A stretch of DNA of 64,000 bases from Variovorax paradoxus. Lineage in GTDB: Bacteria; Pseudomonadota; Gammaproteobacteria; Burkholderiales; Burkholderiaceae_C. Below are positions 53,701-61,759 of the stretch, in pieces (positions within the stretch are counted from its first letter, which is position 1; each line of letters starts with the position of its first letter). A model generated the notes under the pieces. That model saw only the letters and a list, made by a program, of their open reading frames with translations. It had not been told where the DNA came from and searched no databases. Both the position numbers and the translations under genes were made by a program. Location: assembly GCF_009755665.1 (NCBI RefSeq), contig NZ_CP046622.1:4712001-4776000 (forward strand). The letters run 5' to 3'.

Positions 53701-54350
53701 TTCCAACTCCCCTCTTCGGCCCTGCGCGCCAGTGCTTTCGTCGCGGCGTCTGCTGCCTCGCGTTCCCACGTCCCGTAGCTGCTCGTGCGGTTCGCTGCGA
53801 ATGCCTGCAGCCGCTCGATCTGCTCGGCCCCACCCCACTGACCCATGACTTCGATGGCGACCACGCGCAGACTGCGCCACTTGCTTTGCAGGGCAGCTTC
53901 CACTTGCGCGAGCGCGTTGGCGGTGAGCTTTTGCATGGCGAGCGCACGCAACCGGGCCACCTCGTCGCCCAGCAGGTTGGCGCCTTCGTTCCGAAGCGCT
54001 GCATCGCGCAAGGCCCGGCGGGCCTGCCGGCATGCATGGCATCGCACTGCGTGGCTGTACACCGAGCCTTGCGCGACTTCGTGCCACCACTTCTGCTGCT
54101 TCGCCGTCCATACCTCCTGGGCGCCGCAATCTCGGCAGGTGTAGGCCTGATCAAGATAGAAATCCGGCACCTCGCCGAACGTGGTGTTGTAGTGCGCAAG
54201 CCGCGACTTGTCGGCCATGACCATGCCGGGCACGAGTCCGCCCGCCGAGAGCTGACGGGCGTCTTGCGTGCGCAGCTGCGCCTTCAACGCTGCGGCGCGT
54301 TGGAGTCGATGCGCCTTGATTTCGGCGCGGCGTTGCTTGTTGCTTTTCAT
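53694..54350 (-). CDS. Zinc-ribbon (zf-trcl-like) protein of the RNA-repair operon
   Basis: I recognise only a domain. The 218-residue protein has a basic N terminus (KQRRAEIKAHRLQR), then a zinc ribbon with Cys72, Cys75, Cys104 and Cys107 around a CxxCGAQEVWTAKQQKWW core typical of zf-trcl. An all-alpha C-terminal half with HEAT-like segments (SLRVVAIEVMGQWG) follows. The charged N terminus and ribbon suggest RNA binding. It is coupled to rnz and follows rtcB by 64 bp. Confidence 0.78.
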   Translation of the reverse strand: MKSNKQRRAEIKAHRLQRAAALKAQLRTQDARQLSAGGLVPGMVMADKSRLAHYNTTFGEVPDFYLDQAYTCRDCGAQEVWTAKQQKWWHEVAQGSVYSHAVRCHACRQARRALRDAALRNEGANLLGDEVARLRALAMQKLTANALAQVEAALQSKWRSLRVVAIEVMGQWGGAEQIERLQAFAANRTSSYGTWEREAADAATKALARRAEEGSWKC

Positions 54351-54414
54351 TGTTTACTTACCCGATTGCCGTTGCACACGCCCGCACCCTCCGTCCTGAG
54401 ACCAGCGCGGGTTA

Positions 54415-55638
<1,224 letters not shown>

Positions 55639-55711
55639 TTTCTTTTCTCTCTATCTATTCTTCACGACCGTCTGATTCGGGCGCCGGATCCGAAATCCGC
55701 GCTTGCGGAAT

Positions 55712-55837
55712 AAAAAGGTGACGAGGAGCGACGGGTTGTTAACTGAGCTATCTGCCGAAACAGACCGGGGGTTGAACCCGGGACCTTCATGGCCAAGACC
55801 ATGACGCTCTATCCTGTAAACCCGCCTGCATTCACCT
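55712..55837 (-). ncRNA. Y-RNA-like RNA 3: tRNA-like domain opened in the D loop
   Basis: This proposed 126-nt RNA folds from helices I can pair exactly. The outer stem is AGGUGA/UCACCU (55832-55837 with 55716-55721) and the second stem CGGGUU/AACCCG (55819-55824 with 55732-55737). A D-like stem GAGC/GCUC follows (55806-55809 with 55745-55748). The anticodon-like arm is at 55787-55804, the T arm with UUCAACC loop at 55765-55781, and an acceptor-like stem UCUGU/GCAGA capped by UUCG at 55751-55764. The chain is thus circularly permuted at the D loop. A U tract ends it. The 5' strand has the shared GAAUGC-N9-UACA module. Confidence 0.78.
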
Positions 55838-55843
55838 CAAAAC

Positions 55844-55969
55844 AAAAAAGCAGCGACAAAAATCGGCGAAACATTCGTGCTCTACCACTGAGCTACGGCC
55901 TTGCGACCGGCGGGATTCGAACCCGCGACCACGAGATTAAGAGTCTGTAGTTCCGCCAGCATTCGCTGC
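55844..55969 (-). ncRNA. Y-RNA-like RNA 2 (YrlA-like): tRNA-like domain opened at the anticodon loop
   Basis: This proposed 126-nt RNA has an outer stem GCAGCGA/UCGCUGC (55963-55969 with 55850-55856) and a second stem GGCGGAA/UUUCGCC. An anticodon-like stem UCGUG/CACGA follows (55930-55934 with 55875-55879), then a T arm with UUCGAAU loop (55910-55926). The acceptor-like stem CGGUC/GGCCG is capped by GCAA (55896-55909), and the D arm is GCUC/GAGC (55879-55893). The 3' tRNA half precedes the 5' half, as in bacterial Y RNAs. Six U residues follow the outer stem. Part of the 3' half resembles tRNA-Lys(CUU). Confidence 0.83.
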
Positions 55970-56054
55970 AAAAAACCTCATCCCCGTTCGGCGACCAACA
56001 ATCGATGCGAGGAAGAACATGGTTGGATGTACTCGCATCTGCATTCGCCGAACG
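55970..56054 (-). ncRNA. Y-RNA-like RNA 1: minimal form without tRNA domain
   Basis: This is the RNA nearest rsr, about 85 nt. A 10-bp outer stem (56045-56054 with 55985-55994) is followed by an asymmetric internal loop, AUGCA facing GAUUGUUGG. Next come an 8-bp perfect stem GAUGCGAG/CUCGCAUC (56032-56039 with 56004-56011) and a 20-nt end loop that can form a small ACAU/AUGU helix. It has the GAAUGC-N9-UACA module of its two neighbours. Its 3' strand GAUUGUUGGUCGC resembles that of RNA 2. It ends in six U residues. Confidence 0.75.
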
Positions 56055-56078
56055 ACGACGTTCAATTCATTTCGAGCC

Positions 56079-56108
56079 GGGCACCACGGGCCGAAGCCCG
56101 CGGCGCCC
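56079..56108 (-). other. 13-bp UUCG-capped hairpin after the rsr stop codon
   Basis: Seventeen bases after the rsr stop, 30 bases form a 13-bp stem (including three G-U pairs) closed by a UUCG tetraloop. There is no U tract after it. It may protect the 3' end of the rsr mRNA after processing and separate the mRNA from the Y-like RNAs. Confidence 0.75.
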
Positions 56109-56125
56109 TTTTCTCTTTTCTTCTC

Positions 56126-57679
56126 TCAGATCGAAGTCTCTTCGATCACACCCACCCAGTGTTCGGCGCCCAGGCCGCCCGCGGCATACACCGCCAGCAG
56201 CTTGAACACTTCGTCGCTGAAGCCGCCGATGTTCAGCACATCGCCACGCTCCTGCGCCTGGGTGGTCGCATAGGGCTGGATGTCGATGCACACCAGCCGC
56301 GCCTTGGGGTTGCGCTGCTTGAACGCCTCCCACTCCTGCATGGTGGCCGTACCTCGGCCACGTGCAGCATCGGCCCACGATTCGTTGTCCGACACCAGCA
56401 CCACCAGATCGGCTTGCGCCTTCTCCTTGTTCAGCAGCGCCAGCGGCGCGCTGCACGAGGTACCGCCGCCGCCCACCGCCGCCAGCTTGGCTGCGTTGGT
56501 CATCACCGAATCGCGCGGATTCAGCTTCAGCGGCACCACCTTGGTCTCGAAGGGCAGCACACGCGCATCCGCATTGCGGCGCAGCACGGCGGCAGCAACC
56601 AGCGCGGCTACGTCGATGCAGCGCACCGCCGAGGTGGCCGAGCCGCGGTGGCCCGTCACCGGCGAGCTCATGGAGCCCGACACGTCGGGGCACACCACCA
56701 CGCGGCCCTCGAACACCGGCACATTGGCCAGCGCGAGTTCCATCGCGTCCTGCAGCGCCTCTTTCACCGCGTGAGGCACCTCGGCGCCGGTTGCGGTGTA
56801 GGCCGCCATCAGCTGGTACGGCAGCACGCGCGCCTTGGCCACGGCCTGCGGGTCGCGCAGCTTGGCAGCCACCGCTTCCGCGAGGCCGGGCAACTCGAAC
56901 ACGCCGTGGCGCGCAAAGGTGTTCAGGTTCTGACGCACCATCTGCCACGATCCACGCTGCGCGATCTGCGCCCAGGCCTGCGCGTCCAGCTCCAGCGCGG
57001 TCAGCATCTGGAACGGCACGTCGGGCACCGCTTGCGCACGGTCGCGCTTGAAGCGTTCGAAAGCCTGCGTCACCGGAGGCAGAGCCTCCAGCGCACACGG
57101 ACGATCGATGAGCCATGCGAACCATGCGGCGCGCCAGGCTTCGGCGGGCTTCGGGTGAACCATCTTCACCACGTCGGCCAGCGAGGGCGTGTTGCCCACG
57201 GCAGCGTTGAGCAGCTGCGCCTCGGTTGCTTCGAGCAGCCATTGCTGCACGAGCTTCTTCGGACGCGTGCCGAGCGACTTGCGGCCCACCGCGCCGGAAC
57301 GCAGCATCTGCACGAAGTTGCGCAGCATCTTGCCGTTGTCGACCACGCGGCCGAACACCTTGGCAAGCAGTGCCACGTCGCGCACCGCCAGCGTGGCGGC
57401 CAGCAGCGCAGGCATGTCCTTCATGTGGCCGGCGCGGCGTGCGTACACGGCCGTCTTGGCGACGAACACCGGATCGACTTCGCGGGCCAGTGCCAGCACG
57501 GTGTCGAGCCGGTCCTGCGCTTGCGCATAGAAGGTGCTGTTCAGGCAGCCGGTGGCCGCGAGCTGCGCCAGCTGGTGCTTTGGCGACAGCGCGTAGGCCG
57601 CGCCGCCCGCTTCGTTGAGCGTGCTGGCCGAAGGCAGCAGCGCGCCGCGCAGGGTCTGGAAGAGTTGAAGGTTGGCCAT
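56126..57679 (-). CDS. rsr: Ro60 orthologue Rsr (TROVE domain protein)
   Basis: This is the 517-residue bacterial Ro60 protein, an RNA-binding ring of HEAT-like repeats (residues about 15-320) joined to a von Willebrand A domain. The MIDAS metal site DVSGSMS places Asp332, Ser334 and Ser336. Ro60 binds Y RNAs and misfolded RNA and, in Deinococcus, works with polynucleotide phosphorylase. AAGGAG lies eight bases before the start. It is the first gene of the operon, followed at once by three Y-RNA-like RNAs. Confidence 0.96.
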   Translation of the reverse strand: MANLQLFQTLRGALLPSASTLNEAGGAAYALSPKHQLAQLAATGCLNSTFYAQAQDRLDTVLALAREVDPVFVAKTAVYARRAGHMKDMPALLAATLAVRDVALLAKVFGRVVDNGKMLRNFVQMLRSGAVGRKSLGTRPKKLVQQWLLEATEAQLLNAAVGNTPSLADVVKMVHPKPAEAWRAAWFAWLIDRPCALEALPPVTQAFERFKRDRAQAVPDVPFQMLTALELDAQAWAQIAQRGSWQMVRQNLNTFARHGVFELPGLAEAVAAKLRDPQAVAKARVLPYQLMAAYTATGAEVPHAVKEALQDAMELALANVPVFEGRVVVCPDVSGSMSSPVTGHRGSATSAVRCIDVAALVAAAVLRRNADARVLPFETKVVPLKLNPRDSVMTNAAKLAAVGGGGTSCSAPLALLNKEKAQADLVVLVSDNESWADAARGRGTATMQEWEAFKQRNPKARLVCIDIQPYATTQAQERGDVLNIGGFSDEVFKLLAVYAAGGLGAEHWVGVIEETSI

Positions 57680-57739
57680 GTGACTTCTCCTTGTGGCGTT
57701 CTTTTTGTTCGTTCGTTTTCTTGGATGTGTGATCCTTAT

Positions 57740-57755
57740 TGCAACGGGTGTGCCA
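57740..57755 (-). promoter_or_regulatory. Sigma54 (-24/-12) promoter of the rsr-rtcBA operon
   Basis: The minus strand reads TGGCACACCCGTTGCA, a full match to TGGCAC-N5-TTGCW. The predicted transcript start is near 57729, about 50 bases before the rsr ATG. The activator gene rtcR is divergent, so RtcR with sigma54 should drive the operon. Confidence 0.93.
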
Positions 57756-57774
57756 GCCAGCAGCTCCGTAGCGC

Positions 57775-57842
57775 CAGCTGAAGTTAAGTTGTTGATCTGA
57801 AAAAGATTTTTCTGATTTTCAGCTGATCACACCAAGTTCAGC
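57775..57842. promoter_or_regulatory. Candidate RtcR upstream activating sites
   Basis: An inverted pair CAGCTGAA (57775-57782) and TTCAGCTG (57818-57825) flanks a central dyad GAAAAA-GA-TTTTTC (57799-57812). A third TTCAGC lies at 57837. They are 20 to 90 bp upstream of the -24 element, a usual range for enhancer sites. Assignment to RtcR is inference. Confidence 0.55.
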
Positions 57843-57865
57843 AGGCTCAAATAGACGGCAGTTCT

Positions 57866-57892
57866 TATAATTTTGGATAGTTATTTATCCAA
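57866..57892 (+). promoter_or_regulatory. rtcR promoter -10 box and leader dyad
   Basis: A consensus TATAAT (57866-57871) lies upstream of rtcR with no good -35 box. It is followed by a 7-bp dyad TTGGATA-N6-TATCCAA (57873-57892) that ends four bases before the start codon. The dyad would fold in the mRNA next to the start and may limit translation. Confidence 0.6.
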
Positions 57893-57895
57893 TCA

Positions 57896-59509
57896 ATGAA
57901 GAAATCAACCGTCGTCATCGGCTTTCTCGGCACGCAGCTAGACGCCGGCCAGGGCACCGGCCGCTGGGAGAAGTGGCGCCCCACCGTCTCACTCGCGCAG
58001 CACGAGGACATGGTCATCTCGCGCATGGAGCTGCTCTACACGCTCAAGCACAAGGCGCTGGCCGAGGTGGTCAAGACCGACATTGCCACCGTGTCGCCGG
58101 AGACCATGGTCAACCTCGTTCCGCTCGACCTTGCGGACCCGTGGGATTTCGGCGAGGTGTACGCGCGCCTCTACGACTGGGCACGCACCTACACCTTCGA
58201 CACCGAGCGCGAGCAGTACTGGACGCACATCACCACCGGCACGCACGTGGCGCAGATCTGCATGTTCCTGCTGGCCGAATCGCGGGTGATCCCGGGCGTG
58301 CTGGCGCAGACCTCACCGCCCAAGCGGCAGCGCGCGGGCAACCCGGGCGACGTTGCGCTGATCGACCTCGACCTGTCGCGCTACGACGCGATTGCGCGGC
58401 GCTTCGATGCCGAGCAGCGCGATGCGGTGGCATTTTTGAAGAGCGGCATCGCCACGCGCAATGCGCGCTTCAATGCACTCATCGACGAGATCGAACGCGT
58501 GGCGGTGCGATCGCGCGCGCCGATCTTGCTGGTGGGGCCGACCGGTGCGGGCAAGTCCTTCCTGGCGCGGCGCATGTTCGAACTGAAGCAGGCGCGGCAT
58601 CAGATGACGGGGCCGTTCGTGGAGGTGAACTGCGCCACGCTGCGGGGCGACGGCGCCGCATCCACACTGTTCGGCCACAAGAAAGGCGCATTCACCGGCG
58701 CAGCGGGCGAGCGCGCGGGCCTGCTGCGCACGGCGCACCAGGGCGCGCTTTTTCTCGACGAGATCGGCGAGCTCGGCCTCGACGAACAGGCGATGCTGCT
58801 CAAGGCGATCGAAGAGAAGCGCTTCTTCCCTGTGGGCGCCGACAAGGAGGTGGAAAGCGACTTCCAGCTCATTGCCGGCACCAACCGCGACCTGCGCAGC
58901 GACGTGGCCGGCGGGCGCTTTCGCGAAGACCTGTTCGCGCGCATCAATCTCTGGACCTACGACCTGCCGGGCCTTGCAAAGCGGCCGGAAGACATAGAGC
59001 CCAACATCGATCACCTGCTGGCCATCCACGCGGCCGAGAACAATCGCGTGGTGCGCTTCAACGCCGAGGCCCGCGCCGCCTACCTGCGGTTTGCGCAAAG
59101 CGCCGAGGCGCTGTGGTGCGGCAACTTCCGCGACCTCTCGGCCAGCGTGACGCGGCTGGCCACGCTGGCGGACGGCGGGCGCATTCCTGTCGCGCTGGTC
59201 GAAGCCGAGATTGCGCGGCTTCGCTGGCTGTGGAACCGCGAGAGCCCGAAAACCGCCGGCGGCGGCGCAGAGGACGTGGACCTCGACGCACTGTTGGGCG
59301 ATGAGCGCACGGCCGCGCTCGACCTGTTCGACCGGCTGCAGCTGGAGGCGGTGGTGCGCGTGTGCCGTGATTCGCGCAGCCTGTCGGACGCGGGGCGGCA
59401 GCTGTTCCAGGCGTCGCGCGCGCAGCGCAGCGTGGTGAACGATGCCGACCGGCTCCGGAAGTACCTTGCAAAGCATAGGCTCGAATGGAGCCGAATTGCC
59501 GCGGGCTGA
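57896..59509 (+). CDS. rtcR: Sigma54-dependent activator RtcR
   Basis: This 537-residue activator has an N-terminal CARF-type domain (about 1-180), an AAA+ domain and a C-terminal Fis-like helix-turn-helix (SLSDAGRQLF...). The AAA+ part has Walker A GPTGAGKS (214-221), the sigma54-contact loop GAFTGA (264-269) and Walker B LFLDEI. In Salmonella RtcR responds to damaged tRNA pieces with cyclic phosphate ends. It is divergent from rsr and should act at the sigma54 promoter in the spacer. Confidence 0.96.
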   Translation: MKKSTVVIGFLGTQLDAGQGTGRWEKWRPTVSLAQHEDMVISRMELLYTLKHKALAEVVKTDIATVSPETMVNLVPLDLADPWDFGEVYARLYDWARTYTFDTEREQYWTHITTGTHVAQICMFLLAESRVIPGVLAQTSPPKRQRAGNPGDVALIDLDLSRYDAIARRFDAEQRDAVAFLKSGIATRNARFNALIDEIERVAVRSRAPILLVGPTGAGKSFLARRMFELKQARHQMTGPFVEVNCATLRGDGAASTLFGHKKGAFTGAAGERAGLLRTAHQGALFLDEIGELGLDEQAMLLKAIEEKRFFPVGADKEVESDFQLIAGTNRDLRSDVAGGRFREDLFARINLWTYDLPGLAKRPEDIEPNIDHLLAIHAAENNRVVRFNAEARAAYLRFAQSAEALWCGNFRDLSASVTRLATLADGGRIPVALVEAEIARLRWLWNRESPKTAGGGAEDVDLDALLGDERTAALDLFDRLQLEAVVRVCRDSRSLSDAGRQLFQASRAQRSVVNDADRLRKYLAKHRLEWSRIAAG

Positions 59510-59542
59510 GCTATCCTCCGCCGGAATGGCGACACCCCGCGC

Positions 59543-60385
59543 ATGACACCCATGAACTGGAAGCTGGCCTTGTTCGCGCTGCCCGTGTTCCTCACCGGCT
59601 GTGTTCAGTCGATGTTCTATTACCCCGACCGGGTGCGCTACGAAACGCCCGATGCGCTCGGGCTGCGCTACGAGGCGGTGCAATTTGCCAGCGCCGACGG
59701 CACGCGCCTGAGCGGCTGGTTCATTCCCGCCGCAAGCCGCCAGAACCCGAAGGATGCCAAGGGCACGGTGGTGCATTTCCACGGCAACGCGCAGAACATG
59801 TCCGCCCACTGGCGCTTCGTTGCCTGGCTGCCGAAGCAGGACTTCAACGTGTTCGTGTTCGACTACCGCGGCTACGGCGAGTCCGAAGGCAAGCCGGAAC
59901 CCAAGGGCGTGTTCGAGGATTCCAATGCCGCGCTGGACCATGTGCGCGCTCGCGCCGACGTCGACCCCGGGCGCCTCCTCGTCTTCGGCCAGAGCCTGGG
60001 CGGCACCAATGCCGTGGCTGCGGTGGGTTCGGGCAACCGGGCCGGCGTGAAGGCGGCGGCCATCGAAGCGACCTTTTATTCGTACTCATCGATTGCCAGC
60101 GAGAAGCTCCCGGGCGCCGGCCTGCTGGTGAGCGACGAATACGCCGCATCGAAATACATCGCGGGGGTTTCGCCGATTCCGTTGCTGCTCATCCATGGCA
60201 CGGCCGACGCGGTGATTCCGCATTCGCATTCGCGCCGACTGCTCGAGGCCGCGCGCGAGCCCAAGCGGCTGATTGAAGTGGCCGGTGCCGCTCATCTGGA
60301 GCCCATGACCCACCGCTTCGGCACCACTTACCAGCGCGCACTGGTCGAATTCTTCGACGCCGCGCTGCAACCACGGCAACCATGA
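59543..60385 (+). CDS. Alpha/beta hydrolase, lipoprotein
   Basis: This 280-residue protein has a lipoprotein signal (FLTGC, Cys at about 20) and an alpha/beta hydrolase domain of the BEM46/YfhR-like type. It shows HFHGNAQNMSAHW, DYRGYGESEGKP, the nucleophile motif GQSLGG, an Asp in HGTADAVIP and the final His in AAHLEP. It begins 33 bp after rtcR and overlaps the next gene by four bases. A link to RNA repair is not evident. Confidence 0.86.
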   Translation: MTPMNWKLALFALPVFLTGCVQSMFYYPDRVRYETPDALGLRYEAVQFASADGTRLSGWFIPAASRQNPKDAKGTVVHFHGNAQNMSAHWRFVAWLPKQDFNVFVFDYRGYGESEGKPEPKGVFEDSNAALDHVRARADVDPGRLLVFGQSLGGTNAVAAVGSGNRAGVKAAAIEATFYSYSSIASEKLPGAGLLVSDEYAASKYIAGVSPIPLLLIHGTADAVIPHSHSRRLLEAAREPKRLIEVAGAAHLEPMTHRFGTTYQRALVEFFDAALQPRQP

Positions 60386-61329
60386 AGCACTTCGACGAAA
60401 CCGCCACCCGCGAGCCGCTGGCTTTCGCACGGCTCGTACCTGCGCTGCGCGCCGCATTCGCGGCCGAGGCGCAAGTGCCGCCGCGCCATGTGCACAGCAT
60501 CGAGACCGCCGGCGGCGACAAGGGCACCGTGCTCATCATGCCGGCATGGAGCGATGCGGGGTTCCTCGGCATCAAGACCATCAATGTCTTTCCGGGCAAC
60601 GGGGCGCGCGGCCTGCCCGGCCTGCACGCCACCTATGTGCTGTACGACGCGCACACGGGCGTGCCGCTGGCGATGATGGACGGCAACGAGCTCACCGCGC
60701 GGCGCACGGCGGCCGCATCGGCACTGGGCGCAGAGTTTCTGGCGCGGGCAGATTCACGCCGGCTGCTGGTGGTGGGCACTGGCCGCATCGCCAGGCTGCT
60801 GCCTGCCGCGCACGCGAGCGTGCGGCCCATCGACGAAGTGCAGGTGTGGAACCACCGGCCCGAAGGCGCCGAGGCCCTTGCCGCGCAGTGGCGCGCCGAA
60901 GGCTTCAACGCCCGGGCCGCTACCGATCTCGAAGCAGCCGTGCGCCACGCCGACATCGTGAGTTGCGCCACCCTCGCGACCGAGCCACTGGTGCGCGGCG
61001 AATGGATGAGTCGGGGCTCGCACCTCGACCTGATCGGCAGCTTTACGCCTGCCATGCGCGAGGCCGATGCCCGCTGCTTCGCGGGCGCCCGCACCTTCAT
61101 CGACACCAGCGAGGCCCTGCAGAAAGCGGGCGAGCTGCTCGACGCAATGGCGGCCGGCACGCTGCGCGCCGATGAGGTGCAAGGCACGCTTGCCGCACTC
61201 TGCCGGGGCGAGCGTGCGGGCCGCACGGACAGCGGCGAGCGCACCGTTTTCAAGGCGGTGGGCAGCGCGCTCGAAGACCTGACGGCCGCCACCCTGGTGT
61301 GGCGGCATGCCGAATCGGCGCAAGCCTAA
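60382..61329 (+). CDS. Ornithine cyclodeaminase-like / pyrroline-2-carboxylate reductase
   Basis: This 315-residue member of the ornithine cyclodeaminase/mu-crystallin family has an NAD(P)-binding Rossmann motif VVGTGRIA near residue 127. The MPAWSDAGFLGIKTINVFPGN segment and GNELTARRTAAASALG carry active-site residues. Members include Delta1-pyrroline-2-carboxylate reductases and ketimine reductases as well as cyclodeaminases. The ATGA overlap with the hydrolase gene shows coupling. Confidence 0.85.
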   Translation: MKHFDETATREPLAFARLVPALRAAFAAEAQVPPRHVHSIETAGGDKGTVLIMPAWSDAGFLGIKTINVFPGNGARGLPGLHATYVLYDAHTGVPLAMMDGNELTARRTAAASALGAEFLARADSRRLLVVGTGRIARLLPAAHASVRPIDEVQVWNHRPEGAEALAAQWRAEGFNARAATDLEAAVRHADIVSCATLATEPLVRGEWMSRGSHLDLIGSFTPAMREADARCFAGARTFIDTSEALQKAGELLDAMAAGTLRADEVQGTLAALCRGERAGRTDSGERTVFKAVGSALEDLTAATLVWRHAESAQA

Positions 61330-61408
61330 GGCTAAAGGCCTAGAAAACCGCGGCTGTTTGCATGGACGGATAGCCATTTACTGACACACACATACGTCAA
61401 GCGGCTGA

Positions 61409-61424
61409 TGGCACGCGTCTTGCG
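61409..61424 (+). promoter_or_regulatory. Sigma54-type promoter upstream of an 83-residue ORF
   Basis: The plus strand reads TGGCACGCGTCTTGCG, matching TGGCAC-N5-TTGC with the GC of the -12 element in place. The start would be near 61434, 31 bases before the small ORF. The nearest sigma54 activator gene is rtcR. Confidence 0.65.
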
Positions 61425-61464
61425 CCAAGGCTAATCTGATGCCCATATTCCAGAGGCCAGCCGC

Positions 61465-61716
61465 ATGCTCACCATTTTTCAGAAAGCCACCATCCTCAGC
61501 AAAGCCGGTTTCCAGGTTCCCGCCTGTCCGGCCGAAGACCCGTCGGCATCCTCCACCAGCGTGGTCTCGCAAAAGATGCACGAATGGGGCAAGGCCATCG
61601 AGACGATGTACGTGGCCTACGTGGCCGCCCGTGCGGCCAAGAGCCTGCGGGACGCCGAAGAGTCGCGCCAGACCGACATGCTTCGGCGGCTTTCGTTGAC
61701 CGCCTGGGCTGCGTAG
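61465..61716 (+). CDS. Hypothetical 83-residue protein behind a sigma54-type promoter
   Basis: I do not recognise this protein. It has 83 residues, no signal peptide and no clear membrane segment. A Ser/Thr-rich middle is followed by an amphipathic helix rich in Ala, Lys and Arg. AGAGG precedes the ATG by eight bases. Its existence is supported mainly by the promoter match and this ribosome site. Confidence 0.5.
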   Translation: MLTIFQKATILSKAGFQVPACPAEDPSASSTSVVSQKMHEWGKAIETMYVAYVAARAAKSLRDAEESRQTDMLRRLSLTAWAA

Positions 61717-61759
61717 CGTTTCTTCGCTTATTCGCTCCCCGCCCGGGCCGCGTCAGCGC

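Noticed and set aside
55744-55934. Ordinary tRNA genes (T arms, D arms and anticodon-like stems on the minus strand)
   Set aside because: The halves are in the wrong order, the acceptor stems are closed by tetraloops and no 3' end for CCA exists. They fit Y-RNA-like permuted tRNA domains instead.
55901-57781. Long plus-strand open frame opposite rsr
   Set aside because: It is a high-GC shadow of rsr: its product is His/Arg/Gln-rich with no domain, while the minus strand encodes a clear Ro60 protein with a ribosome site and promoter.
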